A stretch of DNA of 64,000 nt, taken from NCBI GenBank assembly GCA_035606175.1, contig DATNFW010000016.1, forward strand, positions 15,824-79,823, in the 5' to 3' direction. The DNA is from JASHUC01 sp035606175 (GTDB lineage Bacteria > Pseudomonadota > Gammaproteobacteria > Steroidobacterales > Steroidobacteraceae). A program made the translations under genes and the position numbers. Below, piece after piece: positions 52,337-61,776 of this stretch. Below the pieces are notes generated by a model that was not told the origin of the DNA, did not search any database, and saw only the letters and a program-made list of their open reading frames with translations. The first letter of the stretch is position 1, and every line of letters begins with the position of its first letter.

Positions 52337-54301
52337 GTGCAGAAGCCGCACCAACTCATGGGGGATCCGATGCTTCGAACCGAAGAGTTCCTCGAGTCCC
52401 TGAGCTCATTCAGTCGTCTGCACCGGGCGCAGCGGTGGGAAGGGACGTTCGGGGACTTTCTGAAGACGATCCTCCCCGAGCGCCCCGCAGCCCTCGCACG
52501 CACGAGCCATCAGTACATCTGGGACATGCTGCGCTGGCATGGGCAGAGCGCGAATCCAGAGGCAACGGAAGCCCTGAAGGCGCGCGAGCTCTTCAAGCGC
52601 GAGCTGTTCGGTATCGACGAGCCGCTCGCGCGCGTCGTCGAATACTTCAAGGCCGCGGCTGCGGGCTCGGATGTGGGCCGGCGGCTGCTGCTGCTCCTCG
52701 GACCTCCCTCGGGAGGCAAATCCACCCTCGCGATCCTGCTCAAGCGCGGTCTCGAGGAGTACAGCCGCACGGACGATGGCGCACTCTATGCCGTCAAGGG
52801 CTCGCCACTCAGGGAGAGTCCCCTCAATCTCATCCCGGCGAGCCTGAGGCCGGAGTTCCGCGAGCGCTACGGCGTCGATATACAAGGCGAGCTCTCGCCG
52901 TGGGCGCGGGACCTCGTCGAGCGACAGTACGAGGGCGATTTCGTTCGCGTTCCGGTTGAGCGGATCTTTTTGTCGGAGGCTTCCCGCGCGGGTATAGGAA
53001 CTTATGCCCCGCACGACCCGACGACGGCCGACATCGCAGACCTCGTCGGCTCGGTCGATCTCGCCAAGGTCGCGCAGATCGGCGACGAGGGCGATCCGCG
53101 TGCCTGGTCCTGGTCGGGTGCGGTGTACGCCGCGAGCCGCGGGGTTCTCGAGATGATCGAGATCCTCAAGGTCAAGCGCGAGTTTCTCTACCTGCTGCTC
53201 ACGATGACGCAGGAGAAGAACGTCAAGGTTTCCCGCTTCCCGCTCATCTATCTCGATGAGACGATTCTCGCGCACACGAATCTCGCCGAGTTCCACAAGT
53301 TCCTGCAGGAGAAGGAGAACGAGGCGCTGCTCGACCGGATGGTGATCATCAAGGTCCCCTATGCGCTCTCCTACGGAGATGAGGCCCGCATCTACCAGAA
53401 GCTGGTCTCCGGCGCGCCTGCGTTCCGCGACGTGCACCTCGATCCGCACGTGCTCGATCTCGCCGCGGTGTTCGCGATCCTGACGCGACTCGTCAAGCCG
53501 GAGCGCGAGGGCCTCGACCTTCCGAAGAAGCTGCGGCTCTATGCCGGCGAGGCCGTCGAGGGCGTGCCGGAGAGTGAGGTGATGCGGCTGAAACAGGAGT
53601 CTTCGGACGAGGGACTCACGGGCGTTAGCCCACGTTTCGTCATCAATGCGATCTCCAATGCCATCACCCGCGGAAACACTCGGAGCCTGACGAGCATGGA
53701 GCTGCTCCTCGCGCTCAAGGACGGCATCGATAGCGACGCTCGCATCGATGCGAAGCAGAAGAAGGCGTGGGTCGATCATCTGGTCACAGCGCGCAAGGAG
53801 TTCTACAACCGCTGGGTGAAGGAGGACGTGCACCGCGCGATGTTCGCCTCGTTCGAGGACGAAGCGCAGCAACTCCTCGAGAAGTATTTGGACGAGGTCG
53901 AGGCGTCGCTCGATCATCGGCAGGTCACCGACCCGATCACCGGCGAGACCCGACCGGCGGACGAGCGATTCCTGAGATCGGTGGAGGAGAAGATCAAGGT
54001 GTCCGACTCGGGCAAGCTCTCCTTCCGCCAGGAGGTCGTTCGCAAGGCGATGGTCGCGTTCAAGGCTGGAGAGAAATTCAAGCTCGCGAGCCACGCGCGC
54101 ATGCGCGAGGCGATCGAGCAGTATCTGTTCGAGGAGCGGCGGGACGTGCTGCGGCTCGTGACCTCGACCGCGCGGCCGGACGATGAGGCACGCCAGAAGA
54201 TCTCCGTCGTGCAGGAGCGTCTGGTGAAGGAATACGGCTACGACGAGCACAGCGCCAAGGAGGCACTGAGCTACGTCACGACTCTCCTCGCGCAGGAGTA
54301 G
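52337..54301 (+). CDS. prkA: PrkA family serine protein kinase
   Basis: A 654-residue AAA-type protein. LLLLGPPSGGKSTLAILLKRGLEEY is the Walker A; the long central helical domain includes EIVEILKVKREFLYLLLTMTQEKNVK-like text, and the C-terminal PrkA kinase-like domain follows SPRFVINAISNAI. Length matches E. coli YeaG (644). It is a stress-adaptation protein kinase or AAA protease whose gene is almost always with yeaH and spoVR, as here. The GTG start has a strong GGAGGGA eight bases upstream; ATGs at 52358 and 52370 are possible. Confidence 0.95.
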   Translation: MQKPHQLMGDPMLRTEEFLESLSSFSRLHRAQRWEGTFGDFLKTILPERPAALARTSHQYIWDMLRWHGQSANPEATEALKARELFKRELFGIDEPLARVVEYFKAAAAGSDVGRRLLLLLGPPSGGKSTLAILLKRGLEEYSRTDDGALYAVKGSPLRESPLNLIPASLRPEFRERYGVDIQGELSPWARDLVERQYEGDFVRVPVERIFLSEASRAGIGTYAPHDPTTADIADLVGSVDLAKVAQIGDEGDPRAWSWSGAVYAASRGVLEMIEILKVKREFLYLLLTMTQEKNVKVSRFPLIYLDETILAHTNLAEFHKFLQEKENEALLDRMVIIKVPYALSYGDEARIYQKLVSGAPAFRDVHLDPHVLDLAAVFAILTRLVKPEREGLDLPKKLRLYAGEAVEGVPESEVMRLKQESSDEGLTGVSPRFVINAISNAITRGNTRSLTSMELLLALKDGIDSDARIDAKQKKAWVDHLVTARKEFYNRWVKEDVHRAMFASFEDEAQQLLEKYLDEVEASLDHRQVTDPITGETRPADERFLRSVEEKIKVSDSGKLSFRQEVVRKAMVAFKAGEKFKLASHARMREAIEQYLFEERRDVLRLVTSTARPDDEARQKISVVQERLVKEYGYDEHSAKEALSYVTTLLAQE

Positions 54302-54334
54302 CGCATACCGGAATACCGGAAGGACCGCCGTGCC

Positions 54335-55501
54335 ATGAGCGAGAGCGAGAAGAGTGCACTGGGCCTTGCGAAGTGGTACGACCTGTTCTCGCGCGGAGCG
54401 CGGGACTGGCTGCGGCACGATGAGAAAGTGCGCGAATCCGTTCGCGAGCACCTGCCGCAGATCATCGCCGGCGGAGACGTCATCAACGAGAATGCGCGCA
54501 CGGTGCGTGTGCCCGTGCGCATGCTCGAGCATTACCATTTCCGGCTGCGCCGCACGGCCGAGTCGCAGGGTGTCGGTCAGGGCGCGGCAAAGCCGGGCGA
54601 CGTCCTCGCCGACCCGAGCGCCGACCAGGGGTCACGCGACAAAGGGCCGGGCGGACAGGATCAGGGCGAGATCCAGCTCCTTCTCGAGATCAAGATCGAC
54701 GACATCGTCGACTGGCTCTGGGAGGAGATGCAGCTGCCGAATTTGAAAGCCCGCGTAGGACCCTCGCAGGAGACCGACTGGATACGCGAGGGCTGGGATC
54801 GACGCGGCGCTCGCTCGCGGCTCGACCGGCGCCGCTCTTTCAAGGAGCTCGTCAAACGGCGGGGACAGCACGCGGGCCCCGCGGGGTTCACGGACGAGGA
54901 TTTGAGGTTCCGGCAGCTCGCCCGCCGGCGCCAGCCGGCGATCCATGCCGTCGTCTTCTTTCTGCTCGATGTGTCGGGCAGCATGTCCGATCGCGACCGG
55001 AAACTCGCGAAGACCTTCTTCTTCTGGGTGGTCCAGGGCTTGAGGCGCGAGTACCGCTCGCTCGAGACGGTTTTCGTCGCGCACACCACGGAGGCCTGGG
55101 AGTTCACCGAGCCCGAGTTTTTCCAGGTGACGGGCACCGGCGGCACCGTCGCCTCCACCGGCCTCAATAAAGTCCGCGAGATCATGGACGAGCGGCACAA
55201 CCCCGGGCGGCACAACATCTATCTGTTCTACGCGTCGGACGGCGACAACTCCGTCGGGGATCACGCCGAGGCACACACTGCGCTCGTCGACATCGCTCAG
55301 AAGGCCTGCTACAGCGGCTACGTCGAAGTCGCCTCAGGGCTCTCGCGGCAGCTCGCAACCGAGACGGGCCGGCTTTTCGCGGAGATCGCGTCCCAGGGGC
55401 ACGCCGCCGGCAGCTATGTGATCAACGACTTCGACGATGTGTGGGGCGCGGTGCGCCACTTCTTCACGGCCGAACAGAAGGCCATCGAGGGACCAACGTG
55501 A
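54335..55501 (+). CDS. yeaH: YeaH/YhbH family protein (DUF444)
   Basis: A 388-residue protein of the DUF444/YeaH family. The N-terminal half has VRVPVRMLEHYHFRLRR, a Gly/Gln/Asp linker and LLEIKIDDIVDWLWEEMQLPNLK. The C-terminal half is a von Willebrand A-type domain (VVFFLLDVSGSMSDRDRKLAKTFFFWVVQGLRREY, with the DxSxS metal site). It forms a functional set with PrkA and SpoVR in stationary-phase or nitrogen-stress responses. The next gene starts inside its stop codon. Confidence 0.95.
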   Translation: MSESEKSALGLAKWYDLFSRGARDWLRHDEKVRESVREHLPQIIAGGDVINENARTVRVPVRMLEHYHFRLRRTAESQGVGQGAAKPGDVLADPSADQGSRDKGPGGQDQGEIQLLLEIKIDDIVDWLWEEMQLPNLKARVGPSQETDWIREGWDRRGARSRLDRRRSFKELVKRRGQHAGPAGFTDEDLRFRQLARRRQPAIHAVVFFLLDVSGSMSDRDRKLAKTFFFWVVQGLRREYRSLETVFVAHTTEAWEFTEPEFFQVTGTGGTVASTGLNKVREIMDERHNPGRHNIYLFYASDGDNSVGDHAEAHTALVDIAQKACYSGYVEVASGLSRQLATETGRLFAEIASQGHAAGSYVINDFDDVWGAVRHFFTAEQKAIEGPT

Positions 55502-56937
55502 CCGAGAGCGGAGCTGCTGACCCCGGTCCGGGCGGACACACCGGGTCCGCGGGTGTCTCGCACAGCAGCTCGAGCGGCGGCGGTGAATGGCAGAGCTACG
55601 TGCGGCGCCTCGAAGAGCTCGCCGTGCGCTCCGGTCTCGCGTTCCATCCGGTCGAATTCGAGGCCGTGCCGGACACCTTCATGATGGAGATCGCCGTCTA
55701 CGGACTGCCGGTACGCATGCCGCACTGGTCGTTCGGCGTGCGCTACATCTATCAGCTCATCCAGCGGCACATGGGCCACTCGCGCGTGTTCGAGGTCGTC
55801 TTTCCCGGCAATCCGGGGCATGCCTACCTCGCGCAGAGCAACGGCCTCGCCGAGAACGTCCTCGTGACGGCGCACGTGCTCGGACATGCCGATTTCTCGC
55901 GGAACAACATGTTGTTCCGCCGCTGCCAGGAGCAGGTGAGCGAGCACATCGTGGAGCACGCCGCGAGCCACGCCCGCCAGATCCAGCAGGCGATCGAGTC
56001 GTACGGCATGCAGCGCGTCGAGGCCGTTCTCGATGCGGCGCTCGCTCTCGAGCAGCACATCGACGTCGATCAGCGGCTGCGCCGCGATCGCTATCCCGAG
56101 TACCTGCCCGACGCGAAGCACCTCGTCGACGACGAATTTCGCCGCCGTTTCGAGGCGCTCGATCCGACGGCGGCGAAGAACGTTTTCGAGAACCGCAAGC
56201 GCGCGCCCATCCCGCCGCATCCCGAGCGCGATCTGCTCTGGTTCGTGGCGACCTATGCACCCGAGATGGAGAGCTGGGAGCGCGACATCTTTCTCGCGGT
56301 CCGCGAGGAGTCCTTCTATTTCTATCCGGTCTTCGCCACCCAGATCATGAACGAGGGATGGGCTTCGTACTGGCACGCGCGCCTGCTTCGCGAGGCCGAC
56401 TTCGTGCCGCAGCAGGCATATGTCGACGCGATCAAATGCCACTCGGACGTGGTGCGGCCGATCGCAGCGGGGCAGCAGGTCGCGCTCGCGATCAATCCTT
56501 ATCATCTCGGCTTCTCGATGTGGGAGAGCATCATCGAGACCGAAGGGCTCGAGTCCGCTCGCCAGATCATGCAGCAGGACGATGACTTCAGCTTCGTTCG
56601 CAATCATTTGACGCGCGAGCTCGCCGAGAAGCTGGGGCTCTTCCGCTTCATGGCCCGCACGGACGGCCACATCAAGGTTCTGGATCACGAGCTCGCGGCG
56701 TTGCAGGACACCGTCCTCGCGCCGAAATACAACTTCGGCGCGCCGAGCGTCTCGGTCGGTCACTTGCGCACCGACGGCAGCTTGGAGCTGGTGCACGATC
56801 ACACGACGGACGGCCGGGGGCTCGATCTCGAGCGCGGCCGTAAAGTACTCGAATACCTGCGAGCCGTATGGCGCCGGCCCGTCGTCCTGCGCACGGTCGA
56901 TCAGCAGGGATCGCCGCTCGAGCTGTCAGCGGCTTGA
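55498..56937 (+). CDS. spoVR: SpoVR family protein (YcgB-like)
   Basis: A 479-residue protein whose GTG overlaps the yeaH stop as GTGA, indicating translational coupling. Recognisable SpoVR text includes EWQSYVRRLEELAVRSGLAFHPVEFEAVPDTFMMEIAVYGLPVRMPHWSFG, GHADFSRNNMLFR, DLLWFVATYAPEMESWERDIFLAVREESFYFYPVFATQIMNEGWASYWHA and LGFSMWESI. The conserved His/Glu residues suggest a metal site. Role unknown; works with PrkA and YeaH. The first 30 residues are Gly/Ser-rich. Confidence 0.94.
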   Translation: MTESGAADPGPGGHTGSAGVSHSSSSGGGEWQSYVRRLEELAVRSGLAFHPVEFEAVPDTFMMEIAVYGLPVRMPHWSFGVRYIYQLIQRHMGHSRVFEVVFPGNPGHAYLAQSNGLAENVLVTAHVLGHADFSRNNMLFRRCQEQVSEHIVEHAASHARQIQQAIESYGMQRVEAVLDAALALEQHIDVDQRLRRDRYPEYLPDAKHLVDDEFRRRFEALDPTAAKNVFENRKRAPIPPHPERDLLWFVATYAPEMESWERDIFLAVREESFYFYPVFATQIMNEGWASYWHARLLREADFVPQQAYVDAIKCHSDVVRPIAAGQQVALAINPYHLGFSMWESIIETEGLESARQIMQQDDDFSFVRNHLTRELAEKLGLFRFMARTDGHIKVLDHELAALQDTVLAPKYNFGAPSVSVGHLRTDGSLELVHDHTTDGRGLDLERGRKVLEYLRAVWRRPVVLRTVDQQGSPLELSAA

Positions 56938-57171
56938 GTCGCCGCGTTCGCGGCGCCGGCGCTCTTCCTCGGCCTTCGCATCCTTCTGCCAGGCCTCTTC
57001 GCGTTGCGAAGTGACGATGGAGACCGGATCGCTCGCGGGGAAGGACTCGGCAAGAGCCTCATCGAGCGTCTGCTCGACCTGATCGCGCGACCCGATCTCG
57101 GCTGAAGGCTCGGGTCTCGGTCTCGCCTCCGCTCCTGAGGCTCGTGGCTCGGGTGGGGTCCGCTCGTTCAT
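56926..57171 (-). CDS. small acidic protein with ESFPASDPVS motif
   Basis: An 81-residue soluble protein: charged and disordered ends around SRDQVEQTLDEALAESFPASDPVSIVTSQ. The DEALxESFPASDP motif recurs in small uncharacterised proteins of many proteobacteria and actinobacteria; no function is assigned. Its ATG overlaps the stop of the upstream Pro-rich gene as ATGA. Its stop overlaps the spoVR end by 12 bases, tail-to-tail. Confidence 0.75.
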   Translation of the reverse strand: MNERTPPEPRASGAEARPRPEPSAEIGSRDQVEQTLDEALAESFPASDPVSIVTSQREEAWQKDAKAEEERRRRERGDSSR

Positions 57172-57461
57172 CCCGGCACCCGGCTCTCATCGAAAACTAC
57201 TTCATCGAGCGGCAGATCGGGCGTCCACGCCTCAGGCACGCACGGCTCTCCCTGGGCTCGGTCGTGCTCCGGAAAGAGCGGTGGATCGCGCGAGGGACGA
57301 GGCCCCGGCTCCGGCTCCGGCTCGCCCGGCGAGGGCTGCGGGGCCGGTCCCGGCCCCGGCTCCGGAATACCCGGCGATGGGCGCAGCGGCGCAGGGGGAG
57401 GATCGTGCGTCGGCTCTGTCGGAGGGGAATGCGGTTGAGGTACTTCCATGATGAGTCGCAT
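57168..57461 (-). CDS. proline-rich small protein
   Basis: A 97-residue protein with about 40 residues of Pro/Glu/Gly repeats (PGIPEPGPGPAPQPSPGEPEPEPGPRP) and a C-terminal CVPEAWTPDLPLDEVVFDESRVPG. No family is recognised and no membrane segment is present. The start at 57461 has AGGAG just before it; an ATG at 57449 is possible. It is translationally coupled to the ESFPASDP protein, so the pair probably act together. Confidence 0.55.
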   Translation of the reverse strand: MRLIMEVPQPHSPPTEPTHDPPPAPLRPSPGIPEPGPGPAPQPSPGEPEPEPGPRPSRDPPLFPEHDRAQGEPCVPEAWTPDLPLDEVVFDESRVPG

Positions 57462-57648
57462 AGCTCCTCGAACGGGAAAACATCCTCAACGTCGGGTCGC
57501 AAATGAAGTGCCCGCCCCGCGGCGCAGCGCGCGCCTTTGCTTTAGGCTCAGGGCCGACGCAGCAACCGTAGGCCGCTCACCCCCTGGAAGCGATTGCGCC
57601 GGGAGGAGTAGGCTTTCATGGGAGCGCATCGCGGCGGGGGCATCCATC

Positions 57649-59697
57649 ATGGGCTACACGACGCAGGGCATTCGCAACATCGCGCTGGTCGGCCAGGCCG
57701 GCAGCGGCAAAACGCTGCTGACGGAGGCCCTGCTGCTCCAGGCCGGCGCCATCCGTGCGAAGGGCAGCCTGCAGCGTGGCACGACGGTCTCCGATCACGA
57801 TCCGCAGGAGAAGCGCCTGCAGCATTCGCTCGATCCGGCCATCTGCAGCTTCGATCTGGGCGAGGCGCACATCAACCTGATCGACACTCCCGGATACCCC
57901 GATTTCCTCGGCCGCACTTTCTCGGTGCTCGAAGCAGTCGAATCGGTCGCAGTGGTGATGAACGCGGCGAGCGGCATCGATTCGGTGACGCAGCGCCTGA
58001 TGGACTTCGCCCGCGAGCGCGAGCTCTGTCGGCTGATCATCATCAACAAGATCGACACGAAGGATGCGGATGCCGAAGCGCTGCTCGCCGAGCTGCGCCG
58101 CACGTTCGGCTCCGAGTGCCTCGCGCTGAATCTTCCGGCCGACGGCGGCGCGAGTGTCGTCGACTGTTTCTTTCATCCGGATGGCAAGGCACCGGATTTC
58201 TCCTCCGTCTCGGCGGCGCACACGCAGATCATCGACCAGGTCGTCGAGGTGGACGAGGACCTCATGACGCTCTACCTCGAGCAGGGGGAGGACCTCTCCC
58301 CGGAGCAGTTGCATGACCCTTTTGAGAAGGCCCTCCGCGAGGGCCATTTGATTCCGGTCTGCTTCGTCTCCGCCGAAACCGGTGCGGGCGTCCCGGAGCT
58401 GCTCGACATTCTCGTGCGGCTGATGCCGAACCCGACCGAAGGCAACCCGCCGCCATTCCTCAAGGGTCCTCTCGATGATCTCGAGCGTGTGAAGGTTGCG
58501 CCTGACCCCGACAGACACGTGATCGCTCACGTCTTCAAGGTGTCCATCGACCCCTACGTCGGTAAGCTCGGCATCTTTCGCGTGCATCAGGGAACGGTAC
58601 GCTCGGGCAGCCAGCTGTTCGTCGGCGATGCCCGCAAGCCCTTCAAGGTCGCGCATCTATACCGCCTGATGGGCAAGGACTCCAGTGAGGTTCAGCAGGG
58701 CATTCCGGGCGACATCTGCGCGGTCGCGAAGGTCGAGGAGCTGCATCTCGATGCGGTGCTGCACGACTCTCACGATGAGGATCAATATCACCTCAAATCG
58801 GTCCGCTTCCCTCCCGCGATGCTCGGTATCGCCATCGAGCCCGAGCGACGGGGCGATGAGCAGCGTCTCGCGGATGGACTGCACAAGCTGCTCGCGGAAG
58901 ACCCCTGTGTGCGCGTCGAGAATCATCCCTCCCTCAACGAGACCGTGCTCTACGGCATGGGAGACTTTCATTTGCGCGTGATGCTCGAGCGCATGACCGA
59001 GCACTACGGCGTGCGCGTGAAGACGCATCCGCCGAGCATTCCATACCGCGAGACCATCGTGCGTCCTGCCGAGGGGCACTGCCGCCACAAGAAACAGACG
59101 GGCGGTGCGGGCCAGTTCGGCGAAGTGTTCCTGCGCATCGAAGCGCTCGAGCGCGGCGCCGGGTTCGAGTTCGTGGACGATGTGGTAGGCGGAGCCATTC
59201 CGGGCCAGTACATACCGGCAGTCGAGAAAGGCGTGCGTCAGGTGCTCACCGAGGGCGCGATTGCCGGATTTCCCATCCAGGACGTGCGCGTGACGGTCTA
59301 CGATGGGAAGAGTCATCCGGTCGATTCAAAGGAAGTCGCGTTCGTCTCCGCGGGACGGAAGGCATTCCTCGACGCTCTGCAGAAGGCGAGCCCGATCGTG
59401 CTCGAGCCCGTCGTGCGCATCGAGATCGCGGCCCCGGCCGCTGCGATCGGCGACATCACGGGCGATCTGGCGACCAAGCGCGCACGCATCAGCGGCAACG
59501 ACACGCGCTCGGATGGGCTCGCGAGCGTGACGGCCCTCGTGCCGCTCGCCGAGCTCACCGATTATCAATCGCGGCTCAAATCGCTCACGGGCGGCGAGGG
59601 CGCTTACACGATGGATTTCAGCCATTACGAGCCCGTGCCGTCGAGGAGACAGCAGGAGCTGATGCAGGCGTGGAGGCCAAGGAAAGAGGAGGAGTAG
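57649..59697 (+). CDS. EF-G-like translation GTPase paralogue
   Basis: A 682-residue five-domain elongation-factor-G relative. G1 is GQAGSGKT (not the AHIDAGKT of canonical EF-G), G2 lies in RGTTVSDHDPQEKRLQHS, G3 is DTPGYPDF and G4 is NKID. Domain IV has GAGQFGEVFLRIEALERGAGFEFVDDVVGGAIPGQYIPAVEKGVRQ and domain V VLEPVVRIEIAAP..GDITGDLATKRARI. These features fit EF-G-type paralogues (EF-G2/FusA2-like) seen beside the housekeeping EF-G. No ribosomal protein genes surround it. The start is set at MGYTTQGIRN. A small lipoprotein gene follows three bases after its stop. Confidence 0.9.
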   Translation: MGYTTQGIRNIALVGQAGSGKTLLTEALLLQAGAIRAKGSLQRGTTVSDHDPQEKRLQHSLDPAICSFDLGEAHINLIDTPGYPDFLGRTFSVLEAVESVAVVMNAASGIDSVTQRLMDFARERELCRLIIINKIDTKDADAEALLAELRRTFGSECLALNLPADGGASVVDCFFHPDGKAPDFSSVSAAHTQIIDQVVEVDEDLMTLYLEQGEDLSPEQLHDPFEKALREGHLIPVCFVSAETGAGVPELLDILVRLMPNPTEGNPPPFLKGPLDDLERVKVAPDPDRHVIAHVFKVSIDPYVGKLGIFRVHQGTVRSGSQLFVGDARKPFKVAHLYRLMGKDSSEVQQGIPGDICAVAKVEELHLDAVLHDSHDEDQYHLKSVRFPPAMLGIAIEPERRGDEQRLADGLHKLLAEDPCVRVENHPSLNETVLYGMGDFHLRVMLERMTEHYGVRVKTHPPSIPYRETIVRPAEGHCRHKKQTGGAGQFGEVFLRIEALERGAGFEFVDDVVGGAIPGQYIPAVEKGVRQVLTEGAIAGFPIQDVRVTVYDGKSHPVDSKEVAFVSAGRKAFLDALQKASPIVLEPVVRIEIAAPAAAIGDITGDLATKRARISGNDTRSDGLASVTALVPLAELTDYQSRLKSLTGGEGAYTMDFSHYEPVPSRRQQELMQAWRPRKEEE

Positions 59698-59699
59698 CC

Positions 59700-59966
59700 G
59701 TGTTTCACAAATTGCTGTTCGGTGTCGGCCTGAGTGCTTGTCTCGTCGGGTGTGCCCACATGGCTCCGCCTATGCAGGCGAAGGCAAATTCCTCGCCGCC
59801 GCCCGGGTGTGTGTTTCCGGGTACGGCCACGCGACTTCCCGAGCGTCCGTCGGAGTGTGCGGCTTTCGGTCGCAGCTGGTCGCAGGACGACTTGAGGCGC
59901 ACTGGCCAGACCGACGTAGGGCAGGCTCTCCAGATGCTCGATCCCTCGGTCAGCGCGCATCATTAG
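59700..59966 (+). CDS. small lipoprotein
   Basis: About 88 residues from a GTG, MFHKLLFGVGLSACLVGCAHMAPPMQ, a short lipoprotein signal with lipobox LVGC. The mature part has three more cysteines (PPPGCVFPGTATRLPERPSECAAFGRSWS) and ends LRRTGQTDVGQALQMLDPSVSAHH. GGAGGAG precedes the start and overlaps the EF-G paralogue stop. The C-terminal stretch resembles part of other short exported proteins but no family is certain. Confidence 0.7.
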   Translation: MFHKLLFGVGLSACLVGCAHMAPPMQAKANSSPPPGCVFPGTATRLPERPSECAAFGRSWSQDDLRRTGQTDVGQALQMLDPSVSAHH

Positions 59967-60058
59967 TCGTCCTCGCCTCGAGCGGCGTCTGCCCTGCGGT
60001 CGTCGCATTGCAGGACTCTAGCCGGTATAGTTTCGCGACCGAACGATCAGGAGCCCCG

Positions 60059-60445
60059 ATGCGTTGCGTCGCGATGTCGCTATCTATTCTGATGCTTGCT
60101 GCGGTCGTGGCGAGCAGGGCCCTGGCGAACGAGCCGGTATCGCAGGCAACGCCCCCCGAGAGGAGCAGCTCCACCTCTCAAACCAAGTCCAACTCCGTGG
60201 CGCGGGCACCGAAGATCGCGAAGCCGCAGGAGCTGACGGCGGCTGAAAAGAATCTGCTGTCGCAAGGTTACAAAATGCGCCTCATTGACGGTGAGAAGCG
60301 CTTTTGCCGCAAGGAAACCGTCCTCGGCTCGAACCTCGAGAGAACCGTCTGCACGACGCCTGCTCAAGTCGCCGAGTCTCAGCGGACGGGTCGCGACATT
60401 ACCGAGCAGATTCAACGCAACCAGGTGAACCCGCACGGCCACTGA
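60059..60445 (+). CDS. small exported protein of unknown function
   Basis: A 128-residue protein. A signal peptide (MSLSILMLAAVVASRALA, cleavage before NEPVSQ) precedes a Ser/Thr/Pro-rich stretch. A conserved-looking end follows: ELTAAEKNLLSQGYKMRLIDGEKRFCRKETVLGSNLERTVCTTPAQVAESQRTGRD, with two cysteines likely to pair. This RxCRKE...GSR..xxVCxT pattern is common in short periplasmic proteins of proteobacteria, function unknown. AGGAG lies five bases before the ATG. Confidence 0.75.
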   Translation: MRCVAMSLSILMLAAVVASRALANEPVSQATPPERSSSTSQTKSNSVARAPKIAKPQELTAAEKNLLSQGYKMRLIDGEKRFCRKETVLGSNLERTVCTTPAQVAESQRTGRDITEQIQRNQVNPHGH

Positions 60446-60467
60446 TCGCGCGATCCGATCAACGTCC

Positions 60468-61739
60468 ATGGCCGACCTCGCACAGCTGCGCTCGTTGATG
60501 GCCGCGGCCGAGCAGTCGCTCGATCAGGGCCGCCGCGAGGAGGCACTGAGTTTCCTGGCCCGCGCGCGCTCCGCCGCCCCCACGAACCCGGACGTTCTCA
60601 CCGCAGCGGGCGTTTTGATGCTGCGAGCGGGCGATGCGGCCCAAGCGAAGGCGCTGGTCGAGGAAGCCATCGCGCTTGCTCCAGACAATGCCCGGTACCG
60701 GGTCGATCTTGCCGTCGTTCTGCGTGCGCTGGGCGACCCAGAGGGCGAGATGCAGACGCTGCAAGCGGCACTCACGCTCGATCCGTACTTCTTCACGGCG
60801 AATTTGCAGAAGGGCTCCCTGCTCGAGCTGCAGGGAAAGCGTAAGCAGGCGGCCCGCGCCTACCACGCGGCGCTCAGCAGCTTACGGCCGGGACTCGCCC
60901 TTCCGGCAGCCTTGCGGCCTCAGCTCGAGCATGCGCAGCGCGCGGTGCTGGCTCATTTTCGGGAGCTCGAGCAGTGGCTCGATGCCCGGCTCGCTCCCGT
61001 GCGCGAGCAGCATTCAGGCGCTGCGCAGGACCGAGTCGACGATTGTCTGGCCGTGTTCCTCGGGCGCAAGCGTATCTATCATTCTCAGCCGACGATGACT
61101 CACTTTCCGCGCCTGCCGGCGATCTCCTTCTTCGATCGCGGGCAGTTTCCCTGGATCGCAGCAGTCGAGGCGGCGACCGATGACATCCGCCGGGAGTTGC
61201 TCGCGCTGCTCGAGACCAGGCTCGAGGATTTCGTGCCTTATGTGAGTCACACCCCTGGGGTGCCGCTCAATCAATGGAAGGACCTCAACAACTCGCGCGG
61301 CTGGACGGCACTCTTTCTTCGGAAGGACGGCAAGCCGAGACCCGAATATATCGAACGGTGTCCGCGCACCGTCGCCGCCCTTGCCGGGGCACCCCTCGCC
61401 GACGTCCCGGGTCACGCGCCGACCGTGTTCTTCTCCCGCCTCGAGCCGAAGACGCGCATACCGCCGCATACCGGTGCGACGAACACGCGGCTGATCGTCC
61501 ACATTCCTCTGGTCGTGCCCGCAGGCTGCGGCTTTCGGGTCGGCTCCGAGACTCGCGAGTGGCAACCGGGCACGGCGCTGATCTTCGACGACACCATCGA
61601 GCACGAAGCCTGGAACGACAGCGATCAGCCACGCGTCGTGCTGATTTTCGACATCTGGAATCCGCTCCTCACGCAGGCCGAACGCGATCTGATGGCGGCG
61701 GCGACCGCGGGCATCGAGGAGTTTCTGGAGGCGCCCTGA
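60468..61739 (+). CDS. TPR-aspartyl/asparaginyl beta-hydroxylase (AspH-like)
   Basis: A 423-residue protein. Residues 1-150 hold about four TPR helices (GRREEALSFLARARSAAPTNPDVL, AKALVEEAIALAPDNARYRVDLAVVL). The rest is an AspH-type 2-oxoglutarate dioxygenase: RIPPHTGATNTRLIVHIPLVVP (first iron histidine near 334 in the HTGxxN motif), GFRVGSETREWQPGTALIFDDTIEHEAWN (second histidine near 379). The family hydroxylates Asp/Asn side chains in proteins or peptides with iron and 2-oxoglutarate. The TPR part likely recruits the protein substrate. Convergent with the second TPR-oxygenase, 37 bases away. Confidence 0.9.
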   Translation: MADLAQLRSLMAAAEQSLDQGRREEALSFLARARSAAPTNPDVLTAAGVLMLRAGDAAQAKALVEEAIALAPDNARYRVDLAVVLRALGDPEGEMQTLQAALTLDPYFFTANLQKGSLLELQGKRKQAARAYHAALSSLRPGLALPAALRPQLEHAQRAVLAHFRELEQWLDARLAPVREQHSGAAQDRVDDCLAVFLGRKRIYHSQPTMTHFPRLPAISFFDRGQFPWIAAVEAATDDIRRELLALLETRLEDFVPYVSHTPGVPLNQWKDLNNSRGWTALFLRKDGKPRPEYIERCPRTVAALAGAPLADVPGHAPTVFFSRLEPKTRIPPHTGATNTRLIVHIPLVVPAGCGFRVGSETREWQPGTALIFDDTIEHEAWNDSDQPRVVLIFDIWNPLLTQAERDLMAAATAGIEEFLEAP

Positions 61740-61776
61740 ACGGGAGCCGTCCGCGCGCCGGCGCCGCTGCGCGTGC

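Noticed and set aside
60008..60031. Promoter with TTGCAG and TATAGT upstream of the 128-residue exported protein
   Set aside because: The two hexamers are only 12 bases apart, too close for a sigma70 promoter.
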